From positions 558,001 through 622,000 of the forward strand of contig NZ_UHIA01000003.1 in assembly GCF_900460215.1 (NCBI RefSeq): a DNA stretch of 64,000 nucleotides, read 5' to 3'. Within the stretch, counting starts at the first letter, position 1, and each line of letters begins with the position of its first letter. Position numbers and translations under genes: made by a program. Positions 26,330 to 34,929 of the stretch are shown piece by piece. Under the pieces are notes generated by a model. It did not search any database, was not told where the DNA came from, and saw nothing but the letters and a program-made list of their open reading frames with translations. This DNA is from Suttonella indologenes. GTDB lineage: Bacteria > Pseudomonadota > Gammaproteobacteria > Cardiobacteriales > Cardiobacteriaceae.

Positions 26330-26998
26330 TTAAAAAAAACGCGCCTGAAACAGGGCATTGACCTGTTCAAACACCGCATCTACCGATGAATCGGTAGTAT
26401 CAATCAGCACCGCATCAGCAGCTGGCACATACGGCGCTACCTCACGATTGCGATCGCGCGCATCGCGCTCGGCAATCTCATTTTTGAGGGCGGCTAGAGT
26501 AACACTTTCTCCTTTCGCTATCAACTGCTTATAACGACGATTTGCACGCGCTTCCGCGCTCGCCTCCAAAACAATCTTCAAAGCCGCCTCGGGAAAGACG
26601 ACCGTACCCATATCGCGACCGTCCGCCACCAAATCCTTATCGGCGGCAAATTGGCGCTGAAAGCCCAGCAAAGCGGCGCGAATCGCCGGTTTTGCCGCCA
26701 ATTGCGAAGCCAATTGCCCCGTGCTTTCCAAACGCAATTCGCTTCCCACAGCTTGCCCGTCTAAAAAAGCCGCCACGCCGTCGGGCTGCACTTCAAAATG
26801 TACCTTCATCTGCGCCAGCAAAGCCGCTTGCTCCGCTTCGCCTGCCGCAGTCAAACCTGCCGCCTGCACAAACAAAGCGCTCAGACGATACAAAGCGCCG
26901 CTATCCAAATACGCCAAATCATGGGTTTGCGCCAAACGCTGGCAAATTGTGCCTTTACCGACGCCGCTCGGGCCGTCAATCGTTACAATCTTACGCAT
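26330..26998 (-). CDS. cmk: Cytidylate kinase
   Basis: The 222-residue enzyme phosphorylates CMP and dCMP. It has the P-loop DGPSGVGKGT (about 8-17), the substrate-binding LDSGALYR and DGRDMGTVVFP. Its start overlaps the aroA stop by eight bases, giving the widespread aroA-cmk-rpsA-ihfB order and suggesting co-transcription from aroA. Confidence 0.95.
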   Translation of the reverse strand: MRKIVTIDGPSGVGKGTICQRLAQTHDLAYLDSGALYRLSALFVQAAGLTAAGEAEQAALLAQMKVHFEVQPDGVAAFLDGQAVGSELRLESTGQLASQLAAKPAIRAALLGFQRQFAADKDLVADGRDMGTVVFPEAALKIVLEASAEARANRRYKQLIAKGESVTLAALKNEIAERDARDRNREVAPYVPAADAVLIDTTDSSVDAVFEQVNALFQARFF

Positions 26999-28307
26999 CG
27001 CTTACCTCAATCTGCATACCGATACCCTGCGCCAAATCGCGGAAATTCGGAAAAGAAGTCGCTACATTATCGCAATCTCGAATCTCTATCGCCGCCGCGC
27101 TACGCAAAGCCGCCACCGCAAAACTCATGGCAATGCGGTGATCGCCCAAGCTGTCAATCACGCCGCCTGAAAATGCCGTGCCCCCTTTGCCGCGAATGTG
27201 CATACTGTCTTGTCCTGCTTGGCAATCCACACCCAAAACTTTCAGCCCTGCCTCCATCGCCGCCAAACGATCGCTCTCTTTCACGCGCAATTCCGCCAAA
27301 TCGCCGGCAAGGGTTTCACCCTCCGCACAAGCGGCAGCGACAAATAAAATCGGAAACTCATCAATGGCAATCGGCACTAAATGTTTTGGAATTTCAATTC
27401 CTTGCAAAGCGGAAGCGCAGACCCGCAAATCCGCCACCGGCTCGCCGCCCGCCTCGCGTGCATTTTCAATCAGAATCTTGCCGCCCATCATTTGCAGAAT
27501 CTCCACAACCGCCGAACGCGTCGGATTCATGCCCACATTTTCAATCAAAACCTCGCCGCGCTCGGCAATCAAAGCGGCGACAATAAAAAACGCCGCCGAA
27601 GACACATCGCCCGGCACGACCACTTCGCAGCCGCGCAAAGTCTGCCCGCCGCGAATGCTCAAGGTTGCGCCCGATTGGGCAATCTGCACACCGAAACCGC
27701 CCAACATCCGCTCGCTATGATCGCGGCTGATACCGATTTCCGTAATCCGCGTTTCGCCCTCCGCATACAAACCGGCGAGCAACAGACAAGATTTCAATTG
27801 CGCGCTTGCCACCGGCAAAGTGTAATCAATGCTCTGCAAAGGGCGACCTTGAATCCGCAAAGGCGCGGTGCCGCTCTCCGTCGTTTCAATCGACGCCCCC
27901 ATCAAAGCCAAAGGTTCGGTCACGCGGCGCATCGGACGCTTCATCAAAGAGTTGTCGCCGACCAAAACGCTGTCAAAAGCCTGCCCTGCCAAAACCCCCG
28001 CCATTAAACGCATACTCGTGCCGCTATTGCCCACATCCAAGACCTGAGCCGGTGCTTTCAAACCATGCAAACCCTGCCCGTCAATACTCACGCGCCCCTG
28101 ACCATGATGCGCAATCGGCACGCCCATCGCCTGAAAAGCGCGCATCGTCGCCAAACAATCCTCGCCCTCCAAAAAACCGCTGACCTCCGTGCGTCCCTCC
28201 GCCAAAGCGCCGAGCATAATCGCACGATGCGAAATTGATTTATCCCCCGGCACGCGCAATGCACCCTCAAGCGCCGCTACCGGCGAACTTTTCCATGTTA
28301 AAGCCAT
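26991..28307 (-). CDS. aroA: EPSP synthase (class II type)
   Basis: The 438-residue enzyme joins shikimate-3-phosphate and PEP in the sixth step of the shikimate pathway. The family motifs are present: GDKSIS (21-26), VGNSGTSMRL and ELRVKESDR. The sequence has all four marks used for class II enzymes: RDHSE, GDKS, SAQLK and NPTR. Class II forms are naturally less sensitive to glyphosate. It starts 16 bases before the second copy of the 129-bp repeat, which therefore lies in its promoter region. Confidence 0.95.
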   Translation of the reverse strand: MALTWKSSPVAALEGALRVPGDKSISHRAIMLGALAEGRTEVSGFLEGEDCLATMRAFQAMGVPIAHHGQGRVSIDGQGLHGLKAPAQVLDVGNSGTSMRLMAGVLAGQAFDSVLVGDNSLMKRPMRRVTEPLALMGASIETTESGTAPLRIQGRPLQSIDYTLPVASAQLKSCLLLAGLYAEGETRITEIGISRDHSERMLGGFGVQIAQSGATLSIRGGQTLRGCEVVVPGDVSSAAFFIVAALIAERGEVLIENVGMNPTRSAVVEILQMMGGKILIENAREAGGEPVADLRVCASALQGIEIPKHLVPIAIDEFPILFVAAACAEGETLAGDLAELRVKESDRLAAMEAGLKVLGVDCQAGQDSMHIRGKGGTAFSGGVIDSLGDHRIAMSFAVAALRSAAAIEIRDCDNVATSFPNFRDLAQGIGMQIEVSDA

Positions 28308-28322
28308 TTCTTCCTATCTTTA

Positions 28323-28451
28323 TGTTTCAACACACAGAGCGACACATAAAGCGTCGCCCTACGTGTTGCCCTGAATTGGAAGAGGTTACACCTCTCCCAC
28401 AAGATTATCCTCCCTAAAGGGAGGGGTTTCAACCAGTAAGGAAATTTTGAT
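28323..28451 (+). repeat. Dispersed 129-bp structured repeat, copy 2
   Basis: Same length and nearly the same bases as 7151-7279. It lies in the leader of aroA, on the opposite strand to that gene. Confidence 0.85.
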
Positions 28452-28479
28452 GAAAAACGTGCAGCATAACGCATCACGA

Positions 28480-28544
28480 AAAAAATTGCGCCGCCGATGC
28501 CGCATTTATCGCGGCTGTTCAGGCAATCTGAATGCAGCATCGGC
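28480..28544 (-). terminator. Possible terminator downstream of pnuC
   Basis: On the minus strand GCCGATGC / GCATCGGC closes a 52-base hairpin, followed by GGCGCAATTTTTTT. The loop is long and has internal pairing. Confidence 0.5.
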
Positions 28545-28609
28545 TTAAGCCGTTTTGGCAGCGATTTCTTCTTAATACGGTTTACACCGTAGAAATTCCG
28601 CTTGTCGAT

Positions 28610-29293
28610 TTAGGCTTTTTGCAGTTTCGTCCAATTATAGTAGCCGTAGGCGGAGTTCAGCAGATAGGCGATGTACATTAAATACATAGCCGGATTTTCC
28701 GCCCAGAGAATGATGGATAAAATATTGAGCGTAATCCATAAAATCCATTGTTCGCGGTAACGCAGTATCATCAGCAGCTGGGCGGCGACGGTAATCATGG
28801 TAGTCATGCCGTCCAGTCCTGTGGAGCTACCGCCCGCCGCCCGCAGCGCCAACACGAATAAGAAGGTGCTGACGGCAAGAGTAGCAATCAGGATAAGCCA
28901 GCCTTTGAGAGCGAGTTTTTTAGCGATAACCGCTTCGCCCGCGCCGTCTTTCTGCATATTGGCTTTCCAGACAAAATAGCCGATAAATTGCGCGGGGATA
29001 TAAACATAAAGCACAGTGTTCATTTCGCCCAGATAGTTGGCTTTCCACGCCACATAGAAATAGGTGTAGGCAAAGATAAGCCCGAAGAAGTAATTGCTGA
29101 TTTTGCCTTTACTGACAAATACGACACACAATATGCCGGCAATGCCCGAAATCATGGCAAGCCATGAGTCGGGCTGCAGGATAAAGGCGACGATTTGCGC
29201 GATGAGAAAGACGGCTAACCAAAACAATTCAAAGGGTTTCCAGCCGTCGCAGAGTTCTTTTTTGATGTATTGCAGAATAGTCGAAGGGTTCAT
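28610..29293 (-). CDS. pnuC: Nicotinamide riboside transporter PnuC
   Basis: Starting at 29293 after an AGGAG site gives 227 residues with seven membrane segments. The PnuC binding motif QWILWITLN and the ending YLLNSAYGYYNW are present. PnuC facilitates uptake of nicotinamide riboside for NAD synthesis, trapped inside by NadR. It is a single gene between aroA and a small ORF, and no riboswitch was recognised upstream. Confidence 0.9.
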   Translation of the reverse strand: MNPSTILQYIKKELCDGWKPFELFWLAVFLIAQIVAFILQPDSWLAMISGIAGILCVVFVSKGKISNYFFGLIFAYTYFYVAWKANYLGEMNTVLYVYIPAQFIGYFVWKANMQKDGAGEAVIAKKLALKGWLILIATLAVSTFLFVLALRAAGGSSTGLDGMTTMITVAAQLLMILRYREQWILWITLNILSIILWAENPAMYLMYIAYLLNSAYGYYNWTKLQKA

Positions 29294-29387
29294 ATGTGCT
29301 CCTGTGGGAAATAGAAGCGGCATCTTATGTTATCGGCAACTGCGAATGCAAGATTCCCATATTGAAGCGCTTCACTCAACATATCAA

Positions 29388-29627
29388 TCACGCCTGTCGT
29401 TCTTTGAGCAGGGCTTTGATTTCCGCCAGCTCCTGATGCAGGCGGGCGATGTCTTGCGCCGTCAGGGAAAGCGGTTCTACACTAGGCGTGATGACGGGCT
29501 GCGGATCTTCAATCGTGCCAGCGCTACTTTCATTGAGAAGAGCCAATGAGAATAAAGAGCTAAACCTTGGGCGCGAAAATAAAAGCGCCGAGTTGCCGCG
29601 CCAAGGCGCGATAGTGGTCTGTTGCAT
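29388..29627 (-). CDS. Small hypothetical protein
   Basis: The 79-residue protein is preceded by AGGGA five bases before its ATG. The first 35 residues are basic and aromatic without clear membrane character. The last 25 (LTAQDIARLHQELAEIKALLKE) look like a short coiled coil. I recognise no family; the tail only superficially recalls SlyX. It lies between pnuC and tyrA. It could be a real small gene or a chance frame. Confidence 0.45.
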   Translation of the reverse strand: MQQTTIAPWRGNSALLFSRPRFSSLFSLALLNESSAGTIEDPQPVITPSVEPLSLTAQDIARLHQELAEIKALLKERQA

Positions 29628-29654
29628 AGTGTCCCTGTGAAAAAAGCGGCATTG

Positions 29655-29759
29655 TATAGTCTCTTCAGATTAAAATGATACGCCTTAACACAACATATTG
29701 AAATGTTTTTCAATATGTTGAAAATTTTTATTGTCTCATTTTAATCTGAAGAAGCTATA
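29655..29759. mobile_element. Second TA-flanked mini-element (MITE-like)
   Basis: 24-bp inverted ends with two mismatches (TATAG then TCTTCAGATTAAAATGA) bound a 105-bp segment. Its centre is a hairpin, AACATATTGAAA / TTTCAATATGTT. It has no coding capacity. The TATAG ends recall Tc1/IS630-type mini-elements. Only one copy was seen here. Confidence 0.75.
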
Positions 29760-29812
29760 GCTTAAGCCGCCTATGACCGAGCGGCTGACATCTTGCAAAC
29801 CATTATCCGCCG

Positions 29813-30691
29813 CTATATTTCCGACAAATAATGCGCATCGCGCGCGGCTTTGGCGCGGCCGAAAATCCGCTCGATTGCCTCGCCGTCGCCTGCCGCCAAG
29901 AGTTGCTCGAATTGCTGCAAACGCTGGCGGTATTGCTGCAATAAGACGGCGATTTCCTGCGGATTGTGCAGGCAGATATCGCGCCACATCACGGGACTGC
30001 TGGAAGCGATGCGGGTAAAATCGCGAAAACCGCCCGCCGCATAGGAAAAAATCGCCTCATGCTGCAAATCCTGATCGAGCATATCGACCAACAGATACGC
30101 CAAAACATGCGGCAGATGGCTGGTCGCGCCCAAAATCGCATCATGTTCCGCCACCGACATTTGGCTAATCAAAGCCCCTGCGCTATGCCATAAACGGCTG
30201 ACCACGCCCAAAGCGCGGTTATCGGTCTGCGCCAAGGTCGTTAAAATCACTTTGCGGCGCAGGAACAAATCGCCGCTTGCCGCCGCAACGCCGCTTTTTT
30301 CCCGTCCCGCAATCGGATGTGCCGGCACGAAAAAGGGCGGCACGGTGCCGAATGCCTGTTCCACCGCGCTCAAGACAGAGGCCTTGGTGCTGCCCACATC
30401 GGTCATCACGACGGTTTCTTTCAGCGGCAATGCCGCCAATTGCTCACAGACGGCAAACAAAGCATCGACCGGCGTTGCCAAGACAATCACATCTGCCGCC
30501 GCCAAATCCGCCCACTGCGCCGGCGCATCAATCACGCCCAAATTCTGTGCCGCCGCCAAGGCTCGCGCATCATTATCCAGAGCGATAATCCGCTCCGCCG
30601 CCTGCGCCTGACGCAATGCCAAAGCCAATGAACCGCCGATTAAGCCGATACCAATAAAGGCAACCGTGCCTAAATTACCATTATTGCTCAT
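29813..30691 (-). CDS. tyrA: Prephenate dehydrogenase
   Basis: The 292-residue monofunctional enzyme has the nucleotide-binding GIGLIGGSLALAL (14-26), DVGSTKASV and HPIAGREKSG. It oxidises prephenate (or arogenate) to the tyrosine precursor. There is no chorismate mutase domain; that activity is on pheA just upstream. It overlaps the NYN gene by 11 bases, so pheA, the NYN gene and tyrA probably form one transcript. Confidence 0.93.
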   Translation of the reverse strand: MSNNGNLGTVAFIGIGLIGGSLALALRQAQAAERIIALDNDARALAAAQNLGVIDAPAQWADLAAADVIVLATPVDALFAVCEQLAALPLKETVVMTDVGSTKASVLSAVEQAFGTVPPFFVPAHPIAGREKSGVAAASGDLFLRRKVILTTLAQTDNRALGVVSRLWHSAGALISQMSVAEHDAILGATSHLPHVLAYLLVDMLDQDLQHEAIFSYAAGGFRDFTRIASSSPVMWRDICLHNPQEIAVLLQQYRQRLQQFEQLLAAGDGEAIERIFGRAKAARDAHYLSEI

Positions 30692-31652
30692 CTTTTTTCT
30701 CTTCTAACGATATGCTGACTCTGCCGTTTTCCACTTTGGCGCGATGCATTTTTTCAAGCAATTCGTTTAAATCCGCAAAGCCGTAGGCGGCAATATCCAG
30801 ACGCGGCTGAAGGTATTTTTCCATAGTGGCGATATCCGCCCGCCCGTTCTTATCTGCAAATTTCTGATGTGCTTCGATAATTTTAGGAATAAAATCCGAC
30901 CAAGGAATTTTTCGGAAATACATCTGGCTGCGGTTATTATCATCATAGCGGTGCTGCACCCCTTCCAAGGCTTTTAGCATAGAAGAGAGCTTTACATAGC
31001 CATAACTGCGCGGATCAAAATCACTATGTGTTTGATTTAAATAGTTGCCGATCCGTGCTACTGATGACCAGCTGCTGTCTTCGGCAGTATTTTTTAGAGC
31101 CTGAAAAAGCAAGGATTTTAATCCGCCTTCAATAGGTTGCCGAGTGATCGGTGCATTGGCAGCAGTTTCCGGTAATACTGGGGGCGCTATTACCGCCTGT
31201 GCGACAGAATTTAGTGTTGGCTGCAAATTTTCCACATAAACAAACTTATCGCAGGCATTGCGAAACGCCTCGGGAGTTGATTTTTTACCCAAGCCATACA
31301 CCGTCAGCCCCGCTGAACGGATACGCGATGCCAAGGGTGTAAAATCGCTGTCGCTCGATACCAAACAGAATCCGTCAAATGTCCCGCTATAAAGCAGATC
31401 CATCGCATCAATAATCAGCCCCATATCGGTAGCATCTTTACCTTTGGTATAGGCAAATTGCTGCATAGGAACAATGGCATATTTCAATAGAATTTTCTGC
31501 CAGCCGCCAAGTGTGGGGCTGCTCCAGTCGCCATATATGCGCTTTACGCTGGCGATGCCATATTTAGCAATTTCGGCAAACATTTCCTCCGCTACTGCGG
31601 CAGAGGCATTATCGGCATCAATTAATACCGCTAACTTTTGCTGTTTTTCCAT
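30681..31652 (-). CDS. NYN (PIN-like) nuclease with OST-HTH/LOTUS domain
   Basis: The 323-residue protein begins with a NYN domain (about 5-150): VLIDADNAS, a GKDATDMGLIIDAMDLL block and LVSSDSDFTPLA, with four acidic residues placed as in PIN-type RNases. A linker leads to a LOTUS-like RNA-binding domain near 175-245 (SSWSSVARIGNYLNQTHSDFDPRSYGY) and a second such stretch near 270-315. NYN-LOTUS proteins are thought to be RNA-processing or RNA-binding nucleases, but bacterial targets are mostly unknown. It is wedged between pheA and tyrA, touching both. Confidence 0.88.
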   Translation of the reverse strand: MEKQQKLAVLIDADNASAAVAEEMFAEIAKYGIASVKRIYGDWSSPTLGGWQKILLKYAIVPMQQFAYTKGKDATDMGLIIDAMDLLYSGTFDGFCLVSSDSDFTPLASRIRSAGLTVYGLGKKSTPEAFRNACDKFVYVENLQPTLNSVAQAVIAPPVLPETAANAPITRQPIEGGLKSLLFQALKNTAEDSSWSSVARIGNYLNQTHSDFDPRSYGYVKLSSMLKALEGVQHRYDDNNRSQMYFRKIPWSDFIPKIIEAHQKFADKNGRADIATMEKYLQPRLDIAAYGFADLNELLEKMHRAKVENGRVSISLEEKKDEQ

Positions 31653-32729
31653 CTATCCCGCCTTCGGATAACTGCCCAAAATCCGAAACAAACTCGCCTG
31701 ATCGCGGATTTCGGCAAACAATGCTTGCATTTCGGGCGCATTCTGATGCCCTTCCAAATCAATGAAAAAAACATATTCCCACATGCCCTGCTTGCTGGGG
31801 CGGGATTCGATGCGCGTCATATTGACATTGTGCCGCCCAATCGGTTCAAGCAATTTGTACAGCAAACCAGGGCGGTTATGCGAGGAAACCAAAATCGAGG
31901 TTTTATCATTGCCGCTGCTCTCGATAAATTGCCGCCCGATGACTAAAAAGCGCGTGGTATTGCTGCTATTGTCTTCAATATGGGTATAGCGGACAGGCAA
32001 TTCATACAATTCCGCCGCCATTTTCCCTGCAATCGCTGCGCTATGGCGTTCTTTTGCCGCGCGTTTCGCCGCCTCCGCATTGCTGCCCACCATCACGGTT
32101 TCCACATTGGGCAGATTCTCCGCCAGCCATACGCGGCATTGCGCCAAAGATTGGCTGTGGGAATACACCACTTTCACCGCCTCCAAATGCTCCTCATGCG
32201 TGAGCAGATTCTGCTCGATGCGCAGCAGCACTTCCCCGCAAATATTGAGCGGCGAAAGTGCCAGCGTGTCTAAGGTATGCGTTACCATGCCTTCGGTAGA
32301 ATTTTCCACCGGCACCACGCCGTATTGGCAATCGCCCGTCTCCACCGCCTTAAACACTTCCTCAATGCTACGCTTGGCATTGGTCGTCACGGAATGCCCG
32401 AATTGTTTTAAAGCCGCCGCCTGCGTAAACGTGCCTTCCGGCCCGAGATAAGCGATATTGAGCGGCAATTCCAATGCCAAGCAGGCGGACATAATCTCGC
32501 GGAACAGGCGCGCCACCTCCGCATCGGGCAAAGGCCCCTGATTCAAGGCTTGCAAACGGTTGAGCACCTGCCGCTCGCGCTCGGGGCGGTAAAAGACGAT
32601 ATTATCGCCCTCTTCGGCTTTTTTCACCTCACCCACCGCCTGCGCGCATTGGGCGCGTTGCGATAATTTGGCAAGAATCTCTTGGTCTAGCGCATCAATC
32701 TGCGCCCGTAGTTCCGCTAAGGTTTTCAT
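31653..32729 (-). CDS. pheA: Bifunctional chorismate mutase/prephenate dehydratase
   Basis: Starting at 32729 gives 358 residues; an upstream in-frame ATG at 32759 adds ten atypical residues. Residues 1-90 are an AroQ chorismate mutase, 95-275 a prephenate dehydratase (AYLGPEGTFTQAA, NSTEGMV, NTTRFLVIG). The last 80 residues are an ACT regulatory domain (HNRPGLLYKLLEPI, with MTRIESRP) for phenylalanine feedback. It makes phenylpyruvate for phenylalanine. Confidence 0.95.
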   Translation of the reverse strand: MKTLAELRAQIDALDQEILAKLSQRAQCAQAVGEVKKAEEGDNIVFYRPERERQVLNRLQALNQGPLPDAEVARLFREIMSACLALELPLNIAYLGPEGTFTQAAALKQFGHSVTTNAKRSIEEVFKAVETGDCQYGVVPVENSTEGMVTHTLDTLALSPLNICGEVLLRIEQNLLTHEEHLEAVKVVYSHSQSLAQCRVWLAENLPNVETVMVGSNAEAAKRAAKERHSAAIAGKMAAELYELPVRYTHIEDNSSNTTRFLVIGRQFIESSGNDKTSILVSSHNRPGLLYKLLEPIGRHNVNMTRIESRPSKQGMWEYVFFIDLEGHQNAPEMQALFAEIRDQASLFRILGSYPKAG

Positions 32730-32840
32730 TGGCTCTTCATGGATGGTGGAAAAGGGCATCTTAGCGCATTCGCCGTAATAAAGCAGGGTTTATCGCGCGG
32801 CAATTTCTATTCTGAAACACACAAATTTTTATCAAAGCGC

Positions 32841-32909
32841 TTGCGAAAAATCCTACGGCAGTTTATATTTTTTACATATGTTTAAGAGTAATCTTTTACA
32901 TATGTAAAA
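32841..32909 (+). promoter_or_regulatory. deo operon promoter with two operators
   Basis: TTGCGA (32841-32846), a 17-base spacer and TATATT (32864-32869) form a sigma70-like promoter. A perfect palindrome TTTTACATATGTAAAA lies at 32894-32909 and a near copy TTTTACATATGTTTAA at 32870-32885, 24 bases apart, over and just after the expected start site. This is where a repressor such as the SorC-family protein at the operon end would bind. Confidence 0.75.
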
Positions 32910-32945
32910 ATCAACCCTAAGCACACGTTTTATCTGGAGAAAATT

Positions 32946-33611
32946 ATGAGCAAAAGCAAATTCATCGACCATACCCTGCTGGCAGCCAAAGCCACTCAAG
33001 CCCAAATCGAGCAATTATGCCAAGAAGCCCTGCAACATGATTTTTGTTCCGTCTGCGTCAATCCCTTTTGGGTCAGCTTTGCCAAGCAACGTCTGCAAGG
33101 CAGCGATGTAAAAGTCTGCACGGTCATCGGCTTTCCTTTGGGTGCGAACACCAGCAGCCTCAAAGCCTTTGAAACGGAAGAAGCCGTCAAAAACGGCGCG
33201 GACGAAGTCGATATGGTCATGAATATCGGCTTGGCAAAAGCCGGTGATTGGGCGGGCGTTGAAGCGGATATGAAAGCCGTCGTACAAGCCGCTAACGGCG
33301 CATTGGTGAAAGTCATTTTAGAAACCTGCCTGCTCAGCGAAGAAGAAATCCGTCGCGCCTGCCAAGCGGCGGTAGCGGCGAAAGTCGATTTCGTCAAAAC
33401 CTCCACAGGCTTTTCCAGCGGCGGCGCTACTGTCGAAGCAGTGAAATTGATGCGCGAATGCGTGGGCGCGGACATCGGCGTTAAAGCCTCCGGCGGCATT
33501 CGCAGCGCAGAAGATTTCGCGACAATGATTGCGGCTGGTGCGAACCGCATCGGTGCATCTGCCGGCGTGGCATTATTGGGCGGAGAAGGAGGAACAGGTC
33601 ATGATTATTAG
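32946..33611 (+). CDS. deoC: Deoxyribose-phosphate aldolase
   Basis: The 221-residue class I aldolase splits 2-deoxyribose-5-phosphate into glyceraldehyde-3-phosphate and acetaldehyde. Schiff-base Lys151 is in DFVKTSTGF, the second lysine (K180) in GVKASGG and the acidic residue in EVDMVMNIG. It is the first gene of the deoxyribose operon, with TGGAG before the ATG. It completes the pathway begun by the kinase three genes downstream. Confidence 0.95.
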   Translation: MSKSKFIDHTLLAAKATQAQIEQLCQEALQHDFCSVCVNPFWVSFAKQRLQGSDVKVCTVIGFPLGANTSSLKAFETEEAVKNGADEVDMVMNIGLAKAGDWAGVEADMKAVVQAANGALVKVILETCLLSEEEIRRACQAAVAAKVDFVKTSTGFSSGGATVEAVKLMRECVGADIGVKASGGIRSAEDFATMIAAGANRIGASAGVALLGGEGGTGHDY

Positions 33612-34917
33612 AGCTAATGTTGAGCAATTACCGGACGGCTATCTCAATCGCACCCCATTGTTTCAATACATTTTGTTATCGATTTGTTTTCCGATGTGGG
33701 GTATTGCCGCGAGTTTGAACGATATTTTGATTACGCAGTTCAAATCGATTTTTACCCTGTCGGATTTTGCTTCCGCTTTTGTGCAAAGCGCTTTTTACGG
33801 CGGATATTTCTTGCTCGCCATTCCCGCCAGTCGGGTAATTCGCAAATGGAGCTATAAACTCAGTATCTTAATCGGCTTAAGTTGCTATATCGGCGGTTGC
33901 ATGCTCTTTTTCCCCGCCTCGCATATGGCGACTTATTCCGTTTTCTTAGCGGCTTTATTTGCCATCGCAGTGGGCTTGTCTTTCTTGGAAACCTCTTGCA
34001 ACACCTACTCCTCCATGATCGGACCCAAAGAAAAAGCTACTTTGCGCCTCAATATCTCGCAAACTTTCTATCCCATCGGCTCTATCTGTGGCATTTTGCT
34101 CGGCAAATATCTGATCTTCACTGACGGCGATGCCCTGCACAAACAAATGGAGGCTTTAGAAGGCGAGGCGCAGCGCCAATTTGCCGCCGAGATGTTGCAA
34201 CGCACTTTGCAGCCTTATCAATTTATCATCATGGTCTTGCTGCTGCTGTTGGCGGTGGTGGCGATTACGCAGTTTCCGCGTTGCAAACCCTTGGATCATG
34301 ACGCGCATGAATCCAAAGCCAGCATCAGCGAAACCTTAAGCTATCTCGCCGGCAACCGCCGCTTTAAACGCGGCATTATGACGCAATTCCTTTATGTGGG
34401 CATGCAGACAGCCGTATGGTCCTTTACCATTCGATTGGCATTGCAAATCGACAGCAGCCTGAATGAGCGCGTGGCGTCCAATTATATGGTGTGGGCTTTC
34501 GTCGGCTTTTTCCTCGGCAAATTCCTCGCCAATATTCTGATGACCAAATTCAACGAAGATAAAGTCTTAATGAGCTATTCCCTCTTAGGGTCTTTAGCTT
34601 TGCTCTATGTGATTTGCGTGCCTAATATGAGCGCCGTATGGGCGGCGATTTTCGTTTCCGCCATGTTCGGACCTTGCTGGGCAACTATTTATGCCCGCTC
34701 TTTGGATGCCATCAGCGACAAACGCCATACGGAAACCGGCGGCGCGGTTATCGTGATGTCGATTATCGGCGGTGCGGTCGTGCCGGTAGTTCAAGGTTTT
34801 GTTTCCGACAGCTTAGGCTCAATGCAATTGGCATTTGCCGTATCTTTGCTGTGTTTTATCGCGGTAGGGCTATATTTTTACCAAGAATACCGCCTCAGCC
34901 GTTCTGCTTTGAATTAA
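33601..34917 (+). CDS. deoP: FucP-type sugar/H+ symporter, deoxyribose transporter
   Basis: The ATG at 33601, inside the last codons of deoC and after GGAGG, gives 438 residues with twelve membrane segments. FCSS/FucP family features include FPMWGIAASLNDILI and GLSFLETSCNTY. In Salmonella the deoP product of the deoQKPX operon is of this family and imports deoxyribose; the same partners occur here, so that substrate is inferred. Confidence 0.85.
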   Translation: MIIRANVEQLPDGYLNRTPLFQYILLSICFPMWGIAASLNDILITQFKSIFTLSDFASAFVQSAFYGGYFLLAIPASRVIRKWSYKLSILIGLSCYIGGCMLFFPASHMATYSVFLAALFAIAVGLSFLETSCNTYSSMIGPKEKATLRLNISQTFYPIGSICGILLGKYLIFTDGDALHKQMEALEGEAQRQFAAEMLQRTLQPYQFIIMVLLLLLAVVAITQFPRCKPLDHDAHESKASISETLSYLAGNRRFKRGIMTQFLYVGMQTAVWSFTIRLALQIDSSLNERVASNYMVWAFVGFFLGKFLANILMTKFNEDKVLMSYSLLGSLALLYVICVPNMSAVWAAIFVSAMFGPCWATIYARSLDAISDKRHTETGGAVIVMSIIGGAVVPVVQGFVSDSLGSMQLAFAVSLLCFIAVGLYFYQEYRLSRSALN

Positions 34918-34929
34918 AAGGAGTGAATC

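Noticed and set aside
29388..29627. Assignment of the small gene as slyX
   Set aside because: Only a short coiled-coil tail is similar, and the N-terminal half does not fit; left as hypothetical.
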